DNA from: Patiria pectinifera
Taxonomy: Eukaryota; Echinodermata; Asteroidea; Valvatida; Asterinidae
Reading direction: 5' to 3'
Length of the DNA: 64,000 bases
Assembly: GCA_029964075.1 (NCBI GenBank)
Contig: CM057148.1
Coordinates: forward strand, 28,637,916-28,701,915
The notes beneath the pieces are model-generated. The model had not been told where the DNA came from. It saw only the letters and a program-made list of their open reading frames with translations, and searched no databases. The translations under genes and the position numbers were made by a program. Positions 42,701 through 54,700 of this stretch are shown here, in pieces; the first letter of the stretch is position 1, and every line of letters starts with the position of its first letter.

Positions 42701-45700
42701 CCAGGGTAAACAAAAGTGTACTAAAACACTGTAGCCCTAAGGCCTGCCAACCCATGTGTTACAACTTGAACAAATCTTGCTTAATATAAACCAATAAGAA
42801 CTGAGTGATTCTTTCGAAATGATGAGAAAGGTTCTTTCAAAAGCATGGGAATTTGGCGAATAAAAAGTGGGAACTGTGTTTAATCCTAACCCTGCTCAAT
42901 CCTACAAAGTCCTCCGGGCAGTTTTGGAAGATTTTGGAGGATTGAGGCTGAATGCAATGTGCAATTTTGGAGGATTGTGGAGGATTGAGGGCACATGGAC
43001 ATTCAGTATCGATTGATTTTGGAGGACTGAGGCTGAATGGTGTTTGAAGAGGAGGAGGATTGTAAAGGATTGAGGCTGAATGCAACAAACAATTTTGGAG
43101 GATTGTGGAGGATTGAGGGCACATGGACATTCAGTTTCGCTTGATTTTGGAGGACTGAGGCTGAATGGTGTTTGAAGAGGAGGAGGATTGTAAAGGATTG
43201 AGGCTGAATGCAACAAACAATTTTGAAGGATTGTGGAGAATTGAGGGCACATGGCCATTCAGTATCGGTTGATTTTGGAGGATTGAGGATGAATGCATTT
43301 TGAGAGGCACGGCTGTTGGAGGATTTTGAAGGATTGAGGCAGTAGGTACCTTCATTTGAACAAAGTGCAACATTTTGCAGGATTTTGAAGGATTGAGGAC
43401 GTTCCTAGCAAAAAAGGCCTACGGGTTACGGTGAAGGCCATTTCTAGGGATAAAATAAATAAGACGTGAAGGAACGAGCAGCTAAGGATATTTGAAGCCA
43501 GTTCTCCAGGTGTGATGACCGTGGAACTGAAATCAGAGAACTGCATGCTGGTCTTGTTGCCGAAGAAGAGAACCAGACGACAGTACATGGACTTGCTCTC
43601 TGACTTGACTCCAATCTGAAGCAGGTCATTCTCAAATAGGACACCGTTGTTTTTACAGATGAATCTAGAAACAGGAGAACAAACATGAAGAATGGTGGAT
43701 TGGCTCTAACGGTCAAAAATTTATTTACAGACAGATTTCATGCAAATTGTTTACTTTCATTAACCCTAACCCACCTCACTCCTCCAAAATCCTCCTGGCG
43801 GTTTTGGAGGATTCTAGAGGATTGAGGATGAATGGTGATTGAATCAAATGAGGATTCTGGAGGATTGAGGATGAATGGTGATTGAAGCACATGAGGATTT
43901 TGGAGGATTGAGGATGAATGGTGATTGAAGCACATGAGGATTTTGGAGGATTGAGGATGAATGGTGATTGAAGCACATGAGGATTTTGGAGGATTGACGA
44001 TGAATGGTGATTGAAGCACAAGAGGATTTTGGAGGATTGAGGATGAATGCATTTTGAGGCAGGACTGTCTGATGATTTTGAAGGATTTGGCGTTGGTTAT
44101 CCTTCATTTAAACACGAGTGCAAAGTTTTGGGATGAGGAGGATTTTGGAGGATTGAGGCTGAATGCATTTTGAGGCAGGACTGTCTGACAATTTTGAAAA
44201 AAATTTAGGCAGAGTTGCAAAATTTTGGAGGATTTTGGAGGATTGAGGATGGTTGTAAGCAACAAGGGCCTAGGGGGTTAGGGTTAACCTCTGACACTTG
44301 CCTTAGAGCTGAGAGATTTACCCGCCTAACGATAAACAAGATAAGTAGACACTAGTAAAGCTGATCCTAGAGGACACACAATTCTTAGAAAAGCTATGCA
44401 CTGGAATATTTGCATGCATGTGTGTACGGAATGTTACAGGGTAATCCTATATGATAGCACTGCCCGACTCACCAGTGACAATCAGTGCATGATTTACTTG
44501 TGACCGGCATTGAATGCTCTTGTGTTGGATTGGACTACAACAGTGAAAGACACTCACTTGCAGAAATTCTCCTCAGCGCCCGGGGAGAGGGCACTGGCGT
44601 TGGCCACAGCTGGAGCCTGAGCTGGGGCCTGAGCTGGGGCCTGGGCGTCAAAGATATCCAGCAGAGTGCTCTGGCCGGCCGCCGGTGGAGCTCCAAAGTT
44701 ATTGGTAGCTGGCGGGGCACCGGGCATGTTGAAGGTCTGTGCTGGTTGTGCCGGGGCTGCATCTAGACCTAAGAGGTCGGTAGACGGGGCTGCGGCTGTA
44801 GGAGCCTGGGCCATTGGGAGCTGGACTGGAGTAGCTGTACTCGGCGCCTGAATTGGATTGAAATGATAATGATGGTCACGATAACAGAAAATCCATATGA
44901 AGCCTTTGAGTGACCAAAAGAGGGCCTCATTTCCCCCAGCTGCAGGCTTCATGCAATATGACTATCTTATGGTCACTCACAGTCCATCAAGTTAAATAGA
45001 TGCCTACTCGTGACCTCACTGCCAGTCAATAGGTGCATATTTCACTGGGAGTGATTTCTTCATCAGTGCTGTTGAGAGCCCTATTTCCCTCAGCCTTTGG
45101 CCTCATGCAATAGGACCATCTTAAGGTTGCTTACAGTTCCTCAAGGTGCATAGATGTGCACTATTGACCTCATTACCAGTCAATAGGTGCATATTTCACT
45201 GGGAGTGATTTCTTACATCAGTTCTGCTGAGGGCCCTTTTCCCCTCAGCCTTTGGCCTCATGCAATAGGACCATCTTAAGGTCGCTTACAGTTCCTCAAG
45301 GTGCATAGATGTGCACTATTGACCTCATTACCAGTCAATAGGTATATATTTCACTGGGAGTGATTTCTTACATATCAGTGCTGCTGAGGGTCATATTTCC
45401 CTCAGCCTCTGGCCACATGCCATAGAATCACCTTATGGTCACTCCCAGTTCCTCAAGGTGCATAGCTGTGCACTATTGACCTCGGTGCCAGTCAATAGGT
45501 ATATATTTCACTGGGAGTGATACTTACATCAGTGCTGCTCTCCCCAGCTGTATTATTGACCTCCACCGTGATGGGTTTGTTAGGTTTCTTCTCTTCCACC
45601 ACGGCCGATGGTTTCTTCTTCTTCAGCTTGGCAAGGAGGGAGGACTCTCGCTCAGGGAACGGTGGCATTTCTTCCAGCACAGTTGCCTTGGTTACACAAA

Positions 45701-48700
45701 GAAAGGGAGAGATATTACTATCCCATCAGCGATATTGGAACAAGGAATAATGTAATGTACGGGCGTGAGTTGGATAACAAATTTATCGTCAATCAAACTT
45801 GGTGCTTAGTAAAGTTTGAACAAGCGCGCAGTACACACAGTTTTTAGCGGTTATCTACGCGTGCAGCATGAATGGTGCGAGCATCTTGGAATAGCGCGAT
45901 ACGCGTAGTGCGGTGTGGACCGTGGTATACGGGATAATGTAGCATGGTTTGTTGACATTGATCGATCAATCAGGATCGAGTATTAAAGATAATGTAATGG
46001 AACACGGAATAACGTAGTGCGTCTGTACCCCATATACCACAAGGTTGAAGGCTGAGTGGCATATGGGCCACAGATGCACTAAATTTTCCATGTTCCAGGG
46101 ATGTGAAAGGATTTATCTTCATGCAAACTTGACTAACAGTCAAGCTTGCATCTTAAAACAGAGCACATCTTAAAACAGCGGTATGCACAGGTTTTTAATA
46201 GGAATATTGAGTTTTGCTTGATCAAAATTTGGGTTACACCATGATTACCCTATTTGCATTCAAGTTGAAAAAACACCAAGCATTACCATTTGTGCAAGAC
46301 ACAGGGTTGACTTTCAGTCCTTTTGATTCCTTGAATATTCAGAACCAAGCACACGTTTGTAATATACCTAGAAGTACAGGATCGGCACATGAAATGAAAT
46401 TGTCCCCCCTCTCTTTGGTGCTTCGGCTCCGCCCCTTTCTTACCAGGACATCAGAGGAGGTCCTGACGCTCAGACTTAGATACTCCACAGCTCGCTGCTG
46501 CAGCTCAGCGTCAGCATTCCGCAGTTGATTATCACTCTTCAGAACCTGAAAGGAAATAAATAAACAAATACAATTTGGGGGGGCTAATCGCCATTACTCA
46601 CCGTAGAAGCTGAATTGCGAAAGACGCAACTACAATGTGGTCGAGCCGAAGGCATGTAAAGGTGCCTTGGGCAGCTACCATATGACCCATGTCTAACAAC
46701 GGGGGCAGCCAGAGATCAAAAGTGTTGATTTTTAACAAGTTCGCGATGGATTACGTTTATAAACGCAAAGGTTTTGCGGTATTCGGAGCGGATGACAGAT
46801 AAACACGCAGGGAGTGAGGCTGGAAATATCTGTCAGTGACCCGCTCGCAGCGAGCGAGGCTGGAAATGTGAGTGTGCTGCCCGAGGGTGATGGCTTCAAC
46901 CTGCCTGGCTTGAGGTCGAGTGAAAAGTAATCCCTCCCCTCGTTCCGTTCTTGTCAAACTATTCCCGGCGTGAACTGGTTAAGGAGGGAGATAAACCAAA
47001 GAACCCGCAAAAAAAAACCTTGTGGCACAGGAGAGAATCGACAAACTCTACTCACTTATGACCCGAGTTGGGAATCGAACCCAAACCACAGTGGCGAGAG
47101 GAGAGCGCTTTACGCACTGTGCCACCTGCAAATTTCTAGTTAGTTTTCCTTTGTTATTTATTTGATGATGTGTAACAAAAAGCCGTATCCTCTCCGTGTG
47201 ATCCCATTTGCTATTTCCCAGGTTTGCAGCATTGCTAATTGCTGCTAGCTTTGTGCCTTTGGGTGTGATCCCTGGCTACATGGCATACGGGTTTATGGCG
47301 TCTGACTAGCGCCCCTTGAACAAAGACGATGACAAATTGGGAACCGCCAAAACATACGGCTGGTTAGCTCAGTTGGTAGAGCACAGTACAGTATTCCCAG
47401 GTTGAAGAATAAATTCCACTCCAATTAATTTGTTTGTTCAACTTCACATTTATTACCTCCGTCAAGGAGGTTATTGGTTTTGTTTGTTTGTTTGTTGGGG
47501 TGTTTGTTTGTTTGCTTGTTGGTTGGTTGGTTGGTTTGTCTATTAACAAGTTAACTCAAAAAGGTATGGACGGATTTGCATGAAAATTGTTTTATGGGTG
47601 GTCCTTGGTACAAGTACAAATCGATTAGATTTTGGAAGTGATCCAGATCTGGGTCTGGATCCAGGATTTTTTTAAAGGATTCTTCACCATTTATGCGAGT
47701 ATTTCTTTTGGGTGTACTGACAATATGGCGGGGAATTGTTCAGCCTTGGCGGAGGGTTGCGCTCTCTGAGTGCTTTCTAGTTACGTATGTCACACTCGCT
47801 TAAAACATAAAAAAAAACAGTAATACAAAAACTCACATCCTGTATTATCTGCTTGATCTCTGGGAACAAATTGATGAACTTGACGTAAGTTGAGAGGAGA
47901 AGGCCTCTTGTAGGGGGGGAGCAGAGATGGAACTTGGAATGAAGGAGGTTGAACTGCACCTGAGGGCTGAATGAATGAGAAATACAAATCAAAATACGCA
48001 GAGCAAGAACCTGCTGTTTTATATTATATTCTAATAATAATAATAATGAAAATTTATATAGCGCCGGTATCTGCGGCGCTAATGGTGCTGCACTGCACAA
48101 CAACCAGAAAACAATAAGAATAAAGAAGCACCTGGTTGACTCGACCCTCCACCCGTCAAGATGCATCGTCACGCTAACAAGACGGCATCGTCAAGCAAAC
48201 AGGTAGAACACCAAAGTCAACCAAATGCTTCCCTATGCAGGTGGGATTTTAAACTGTTCTTGAATGTGCTAAGTGAATTTGAAAGTCTAACAGTTCCAGG
48301 TAGGGAATGCCAAAGTCTTGGTGCAGCCGTTTGAAAGCTTCTCTCCCCCCATCGATGATTAGCCATGTTTTCCTTAAGGAGTTTTTGTTATGAGGATCGT
48401 AAGCCCCGATGCCCCGGGGCACAGAGCTGGACAAGATCGCTTAAGTATGCTGGAGCGTCACCTTGTAAGGTCTTGAAGATGATGAGGCACAGTTTATATT
48501 TGACTCGTTGTTGGATGGGGAGCCAGTGCAAGTTGGCTAACACTGGTGTGATGTGGTCTGACTTCCTAGTGTAGGTGATCATTTTGTTTGTAGGGGGTGG
48601 GGTTAGGGTCAACTTCCATACTGTTCTTAGAAGGTTAAACATGTTAAATGTTGGATCAACATAAATTGTCCTTGTCCATTAACCCTAACTCCCTAGGCCT

Positions 48701-51700
48701 TTTTGCTAGGATGTAGCCTCAATCCTGAAAAAAAATCTTCCAATTAGCTTCATGGAAAAATGGTACATAGCCTCAATCCTGCAAATTCCTCCAGTATTTC
48801 TTGAATGGTCCGTGGAGGGATGGCCACCGCCTAAATCCTGCAAAATCCTGCGGCAGTGACTGTCAATATGTTGAGACTAGGCCAGTGACATTCTGGAGCA
48901 GTACGGAGGATTTCAAGCATAATCCAGGCCTACATTTATGCATGGCTGAGCAAAAACAACGCAAGGTCCAGCCCAAGACCTTGACAAAGTGCATCCTACT
49001 AAATCAGTAACGCACTTTTGCCATGTAACCTCAATCCTCCAAATTCTTCCACTTTGGCAAAGAGGATTTTGAAGGATTCAGGGCGGTTATGTTTAAAGGG
49101 AGGTTCTTGTCCAGACATTTTGTCCTTACCTTGACCTAGGGTCCCCGGCAATGAGATTGCCAAACTCCCCCAAGATGTAACCTCCAACTTTCACCATGTT
49201 CTCGTGACAGGCTGGGGCTTGAAGAGCCTGGGTACAAGACACAAAATAACAACAAAACTGCAAGTTGGGGACTCTGACTATTTCTGATATGTGTTGTAGT
49301 CAAGTCTCTCACCGCAAGTCAAGCTCTTCAAGTGAACTATAACAAAAATATTTCTTTTCTACTGTCATCCTGTTACTTGTGATGGACTTGTTCTGATCTA
49401 AACATACGGGCAATGACGGGCTATACGTGCGGTGATCAAGCATCAATGCTTTCCTAGGAAACCAATCAGCGATCGAGAAATGGTTCAATGGCTCGCCCGA
49501 CTGTTGTAATCATTCACCCTATACATACGGTGATCAAGCATCACCGCTAATTATGCAACGCAGTGATACCCCCGCGTGAGGGTGCAACTACTGCGGCAAA
49601 TGGGAACTGCCGTTTTGTTCGAACTGATACAGACGGTCCAATTTACATAAAATGGCCACACCCCCATTGCTACAAAATGACCAAGACGTAATAGTGCGAG
49701 AAAGGAATCAATTATACAAGGGCGCTACACAACAATGCAATAAGTACAAGACTAGCACAGATATTGTACACAGCACGTGTGAATGCACGAATGAACTTGT
49801 GAATGAACTTGCCCCCGTGTCAGAGTTTATGAAGGCTTTTCACTTGCAGATACGAAGGTAATGTTTAGAATTTGGACCTACCTCAAACACCATCTTAGCT
49901 GCATATCCCTGCACGTCTTCCCTATTGATCACGATCTGGATCACACGATACCAAACCTGAAAATGGGCACAAGGTACAATTAACGGATATCAACTATCAG
50001 TTAACAGCAATCCAAAGCAGATTTTGGCTTGTTACCTGTTTTTTGTTAAGTAAATCCCAACTACACTTTAAGCCGGCCTCAGGTCGATCCGTGATTTGCT
50101 TACGCAAAACCGTCGGCAGCAAGCAGAAAAATAATGCTCAGGTCACAAAACTGAGAAATCGTGTGATTCTCTTGAAACAAGCGGCATCCCGATGCAAAAT
50201 AATCTCAATCATGCTGATGTCACCTATGACATGACAATCCACCACTTCTTCAACAATAAGGGAATAAATATGTGCTTGACCAGTACGGGTTGAGCCATTA
50301 TCAGCGCGCATTCCCCTGATACGGTCTTAAATGTACTTACATTCCCATTCACAAATATCTTTGAGGCAAAAAGTCGACACAAGTCAAAAATTATACATTT
50401 CCAACGATTTTGTTGAACAGGTTTACTTCATTTTTATCTAAATACCCCTTTAGCTATGGTATGGAATACCCTCTCGTGAGTAGTAGTAAATAATTTCCTA
50501 ATATGGCGATTGACGCGCTTGGTGCGTACTACGTGATGTTGCGCAGAATGTGGAGCGCTGGTGCAGTGTGCTGATTGGCTGCACAATGAAAAAGGATGAT
50601 AGGACGTAGTCGTAGAAGTTGAAATGTTTCTACTCTTGCAACTGTTGATTTTGTTGTGCGCCGACTACTTCCGATCGTCTTAATATCGTCGCAGTTACAC
50701 TCAGGTCGCAAAATAATCTGACGGTCGTAGCTCAGGCACAGCTTGATCCTAAAAAGTCAGTCGCCGACTGATCTGTGTCGTCACAAGGTCGACATGAGGG
50801 CAGCTTTACATAATTCTGCGCTTACAAGCTCCATAAAATTAGCACCATTTCTATGAAATCAAACAAACTCCATTTTGACGCTTAACAGATTGATTTCATG
50901 CGCTTACCTCGTCGCTTACAAAGTCTCCGGCTATGCGGATCAGGTTCAGTATCGTGTCAACGTACCACGTGTAGTCCACCGCGAACTTCTCAGCCAAGAT
51001 GGCCACCTTCAGCACCTACATAGCAGATGAGGTCACGAGGTCAAATGTCAAAGGTCAAGAGGTCATGTCAACCTATAAGGCTCATCATAGTTTAAAGGGA
51101 ATATAGAACATTTGCAAACATCGAAAAATAAAACTACCAAGTTTTTATAAAATACCTTACTAGGATGTTGGTAAATGACAGTCTAAAGCATCCTGTAAAA
51201 TTATGGCACCTGGTGTCGAGTCATTTTCAAGAAAATGGTATTTTTGTATACATTTCCAACGGTGGTCGGCCGACCACCGTTGGAAAAACCTAACTATTTT
51301 TCAACTACTGCTCCAAATTTACAATTTTTTTCAGTCCAAATTTTGTTTGCTATTGGTTACATGTTCATGAACGGGTGCAGGCCAGCTAGACTGGTTCCCT
51401 TATCTTACAATTTTCCGACATCTATAATTGATCCATTTTATCTTTAGTGGAGTCAGGGAACCAGACTACATAAACAGTTGTGTTTTTCTTGGTTTTTCAA
51501 GCATTTTCGAACACAAAACTTCAAACATGTCAGTGTAACAATATTTGATCTATTATACTATCCCCTCAAATAGTTCATTTCTGAAAATTACAGCAAAAGC
51601 CAATGATGTACATTCCCTTTAAGGTCACAGCAACAGTGACATGCATGTGAGTTGATGTTCGATTATCATGATTGCTGTATTTACTGCCATTTGTTTTCAT

Positions 51701-54700
51701 GATTTTTACATTAAAATCCAAAGAATCCAAAACAGAGGTGTAACAAAAATTGTTGACTGCTGTGATTTGGGATATGACGTTTCTAACAACCTCGGGGCGC
51801 ATAGCATCCGAGGCAAATATGCGCCCCTCGGGTGTAAAAAAACGTCATATCCCACATCACAGCAGTCAATAATTATTAAATATCACACTGTTGATGCCAT
51901 GGATGGACCAATCAGGATTCGAGAATTGGAGTTTGCCAAAAGATAAAACTGGATTTGCATTTCGCATGTTGCAAATCAACACATCTCTCGGAGAACCTAA
52001 TTGCAAGAAATCACGATTCACGCCAAAACTCCCTAGCAATTCGGGTGATTCACAATTCAGTGCGCCACCAAGAGTTTGCCACGGAGAGTTCATTTTTCCC
52101 AGTGCATTGTGGGAGATGGTCGCCAAATTCGCAGCGCGGGACATTTAAAATTGTTCGTTTTTTTCCGGTCAGTAGTTTCGTAAGCGTATGATTCGAATAT
52201 ATGTTCGCCTTTTTTTTTCTTTTAATCAATATGGTGTTTTTTATGAGCCGGCAGAACGCTATGCCCCAATCCATAACAAAATTAGCCCAAGTTGTCTACT
52301 GACACCCATTCAAATGGACCGTGTTTTGTCGACCGTAAACTTGAAACATGGACTCTCCATGGTAAACTCTTGGTGGCGCACTGCATAGTGAATCGCCCGA
52401 ATTGAATATCCTCTTTTGTTGCCTAAAATGCCATTCACGAAAACGCAACATGCAAATCGTGAATGTCAACCTGCTTTTGATTTTCAATTGTACGTGCGTA
52501 CCATTTCTTCCCTTATGGAATAGTCAGCTTTCTCCAGATAGTCCAGCATTTCTCCTACAACCTCCTCTGTGTTCGTTCGATCACACATGGCGTACAGGAG
52601 GTCCACGGCTCGCTGGCGGACACTTACATCACGCTCCGTCTAAATATGGGATGAAGGAAAAAAAGGTCCTTAGAATAAAGATACACCAATCAATAAGCCA
52701 TTTGCGAGTAACCTATACCCTTTGGGATTTACATTTGAAAAACGTCTGGTACAATGACTTGCTCAGAATGCTTGGCACATTTTAACTGTGAATTCTCCAC
52801 ACCAAAGACACTGTTGCTAATCACATGATTCGGGGCAAGCTCTTGCATAGTTACGTAAGAGACGCTCAGCACCAATACATCGTTCACAATGGGTGAGAAT
52901 GGCACAAAGATACCAGACCATGCCGGAGTTGGGGGTTGCTAGCATAAGGCTTGCCCCGAATCACGTGATATAGTAACAGTCTCTTTGGTCGGGAGAATGC
53001 TAGGTTAAACCGTGCAAAGCATTGTATTAAGTCAGCGTTCCAGATTTTATTCAAATTTAACACGCAAATGGCTTATATGGCCAAGTAAAAAAATAAACCA
53101 GTTTCTCGTCTGTGATGCTTCCTTTTCCCACCCTGCCTTCACATGTATCATGAAAGTACATGAACAAAGCAGAACCAGGCTAATGCACATGTGGTGCAGG
53201 ATGCTACATCACATACATGAATAGGCAAGCATTGTGTTCGCTCGTACCCCCCGCCCTGCAAACAGGGCGCTGGGAAGGGCTGATGAGCTTCACAGAATCT
53301 TGTGAAGGAAGTGGGGATGGCATTCTGGGTCACTTATCATGACCCTTGTATAAAGCATCTGGCTGCAGCTGTTTAAGACTGTGCTTAGCCAATGCGCGCA
53401 AATGCTATCCGAAAACTTTCCCATTGAAATGCACACATTCGTTACCGGAAGTGAATTCTTTTTTATTGTGGATCATGTGGACAAATTTGAGCGTCGCATA
53501 ATATGCAATGCGACCCTTCGAAACGGAGCCCGAGCAAGTGTCGGGAATTGAAAATTTACAAAGCAGATAAGTTTTACAGATTTCCTAAATTATTATGCTT
53601 TTCAACGAAAAATAAGCATTTATGAATGGGAATTGAAGAGCAGTGACTTTGATCTTAACGGCCGTTTCAAACCTTGCAGGGTCATAGTCGTGATGACTTG
53701 CAGGTCACAGGTCACGTAAAATCTGTCCAAACAGAGCTTCAATTCATCAGCCCTTCTCAGCATCCTGTTTGCAGGGCAGGATGTACGAGCGAAATCATTG
53801 TTATCAACCAAGTAGAAAGCAAAAGTCAAAGATGACGTTAGGCTGGCCCTCAGGGACCAGCACAGCCAAATTGGACACACACCCAAAGAGGAAAAGAAAG
53901 GAGTGGAAAAGAAGCCTTCGAGTTTACCTTTAATGCTGTTACGACTGTCTCCTGGTGTTTCTTGACAGCTTCTCTGGAGAATTCCGAGGATGCCAACAGG
54001 CACATGCTCTCCAGGGCAAGATACCTGCGGTGAGGAATGATAAAGTACATGTACGATGACGGGAATCTTGTACAAAACTTTGTAGTCCAATAGCTCCGTA
54101 CATATCTGAATTTTTGTTGAAGAGCTAAGAGAGGACCTGCTCCCAGACACATGTTAACCAGAGATGAAACGTGCCTCAGGGGAAAAAAGGTAGAAAATAC
54201 GCCGAACAAAAATCCATGTCCGAAATCTGGGCTGCACGCATGATATGTAGGCCTACATGTACAATAAACTTGGTGCCCAATTTCCAATCACCGCCTCCCG
54301 GTTATCTGAGATCCAAACAAAATGGACGATGTGAAGAATGTTCAGTGATTTGAAGACAGAATTAAGGTCAAAGTGACTCATCAATAAACAAGTTTACGCC
54401 TTTTCTTACTCGAGAAAGTCGAGGAAACACTCCATGCACGGTCCAAGACAAGTGGGAAAGATTTCCATATACGAAGTTCACTCAACACCCTGTGTGCAAA
54501 CCCTATGAGATTGGTCTGAAACATTCCAAGTGTTTTCTAACAAAATGCTTGTATTTTCTCACTGCTCAAATTGACTTTGATGACATGAAATTGCTACCTG
54601 GGGGCTTGTTAGTCAATACAGAGGAAAATTAGTGAACTTCGTATATGGAAATCTTTCCGACAAGTGCACCATTCAATCAAGGTTTAAACACTAACGTACG

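Larger units (their letters stand above)
42126..43491 (-). other. U12-type AT-AC intron of AP2A
   Basis: The 5' end on the minus strand is ATATCCTTAG (43491 down), nearly the U12 consensus ATATCCTTT. No GT donor near this position keeps the frame. The branch-like GACCTTAAC at 42138-42146 (consensus TTCCTTAAC) places the branch A 13 nt before the terminal AC at 42126-42127, within the usual U12 spacing. Splicing at these ends keeps an ungapped alignment with vertebrate alpha-adaptin across the junction. The intron also holds a tRNA-derived SINE head and a ~128-bp tandem repeat. Confidence 0.85.

Noticed and set aside
44270-44290. Telomere-like GGGTTAGGGTTAACC
   Set aside because: Only two TTAGGG-like units within a GGATTG-rich region; no array.
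47959-47966. Alternative AG acceptor for AP2A exon 8 at 47960
   Set aside because: It would break the phase with exon 7; the upstream acceptor at 47967 gives the family sequence around SSPQVQFN.
53620-54287. 176- and 145-codon minus-strand ORFs
   Set aside because: They are AP2A exon 3 read through into intron sequence or in a shifted frame; splice sites define the real exon.
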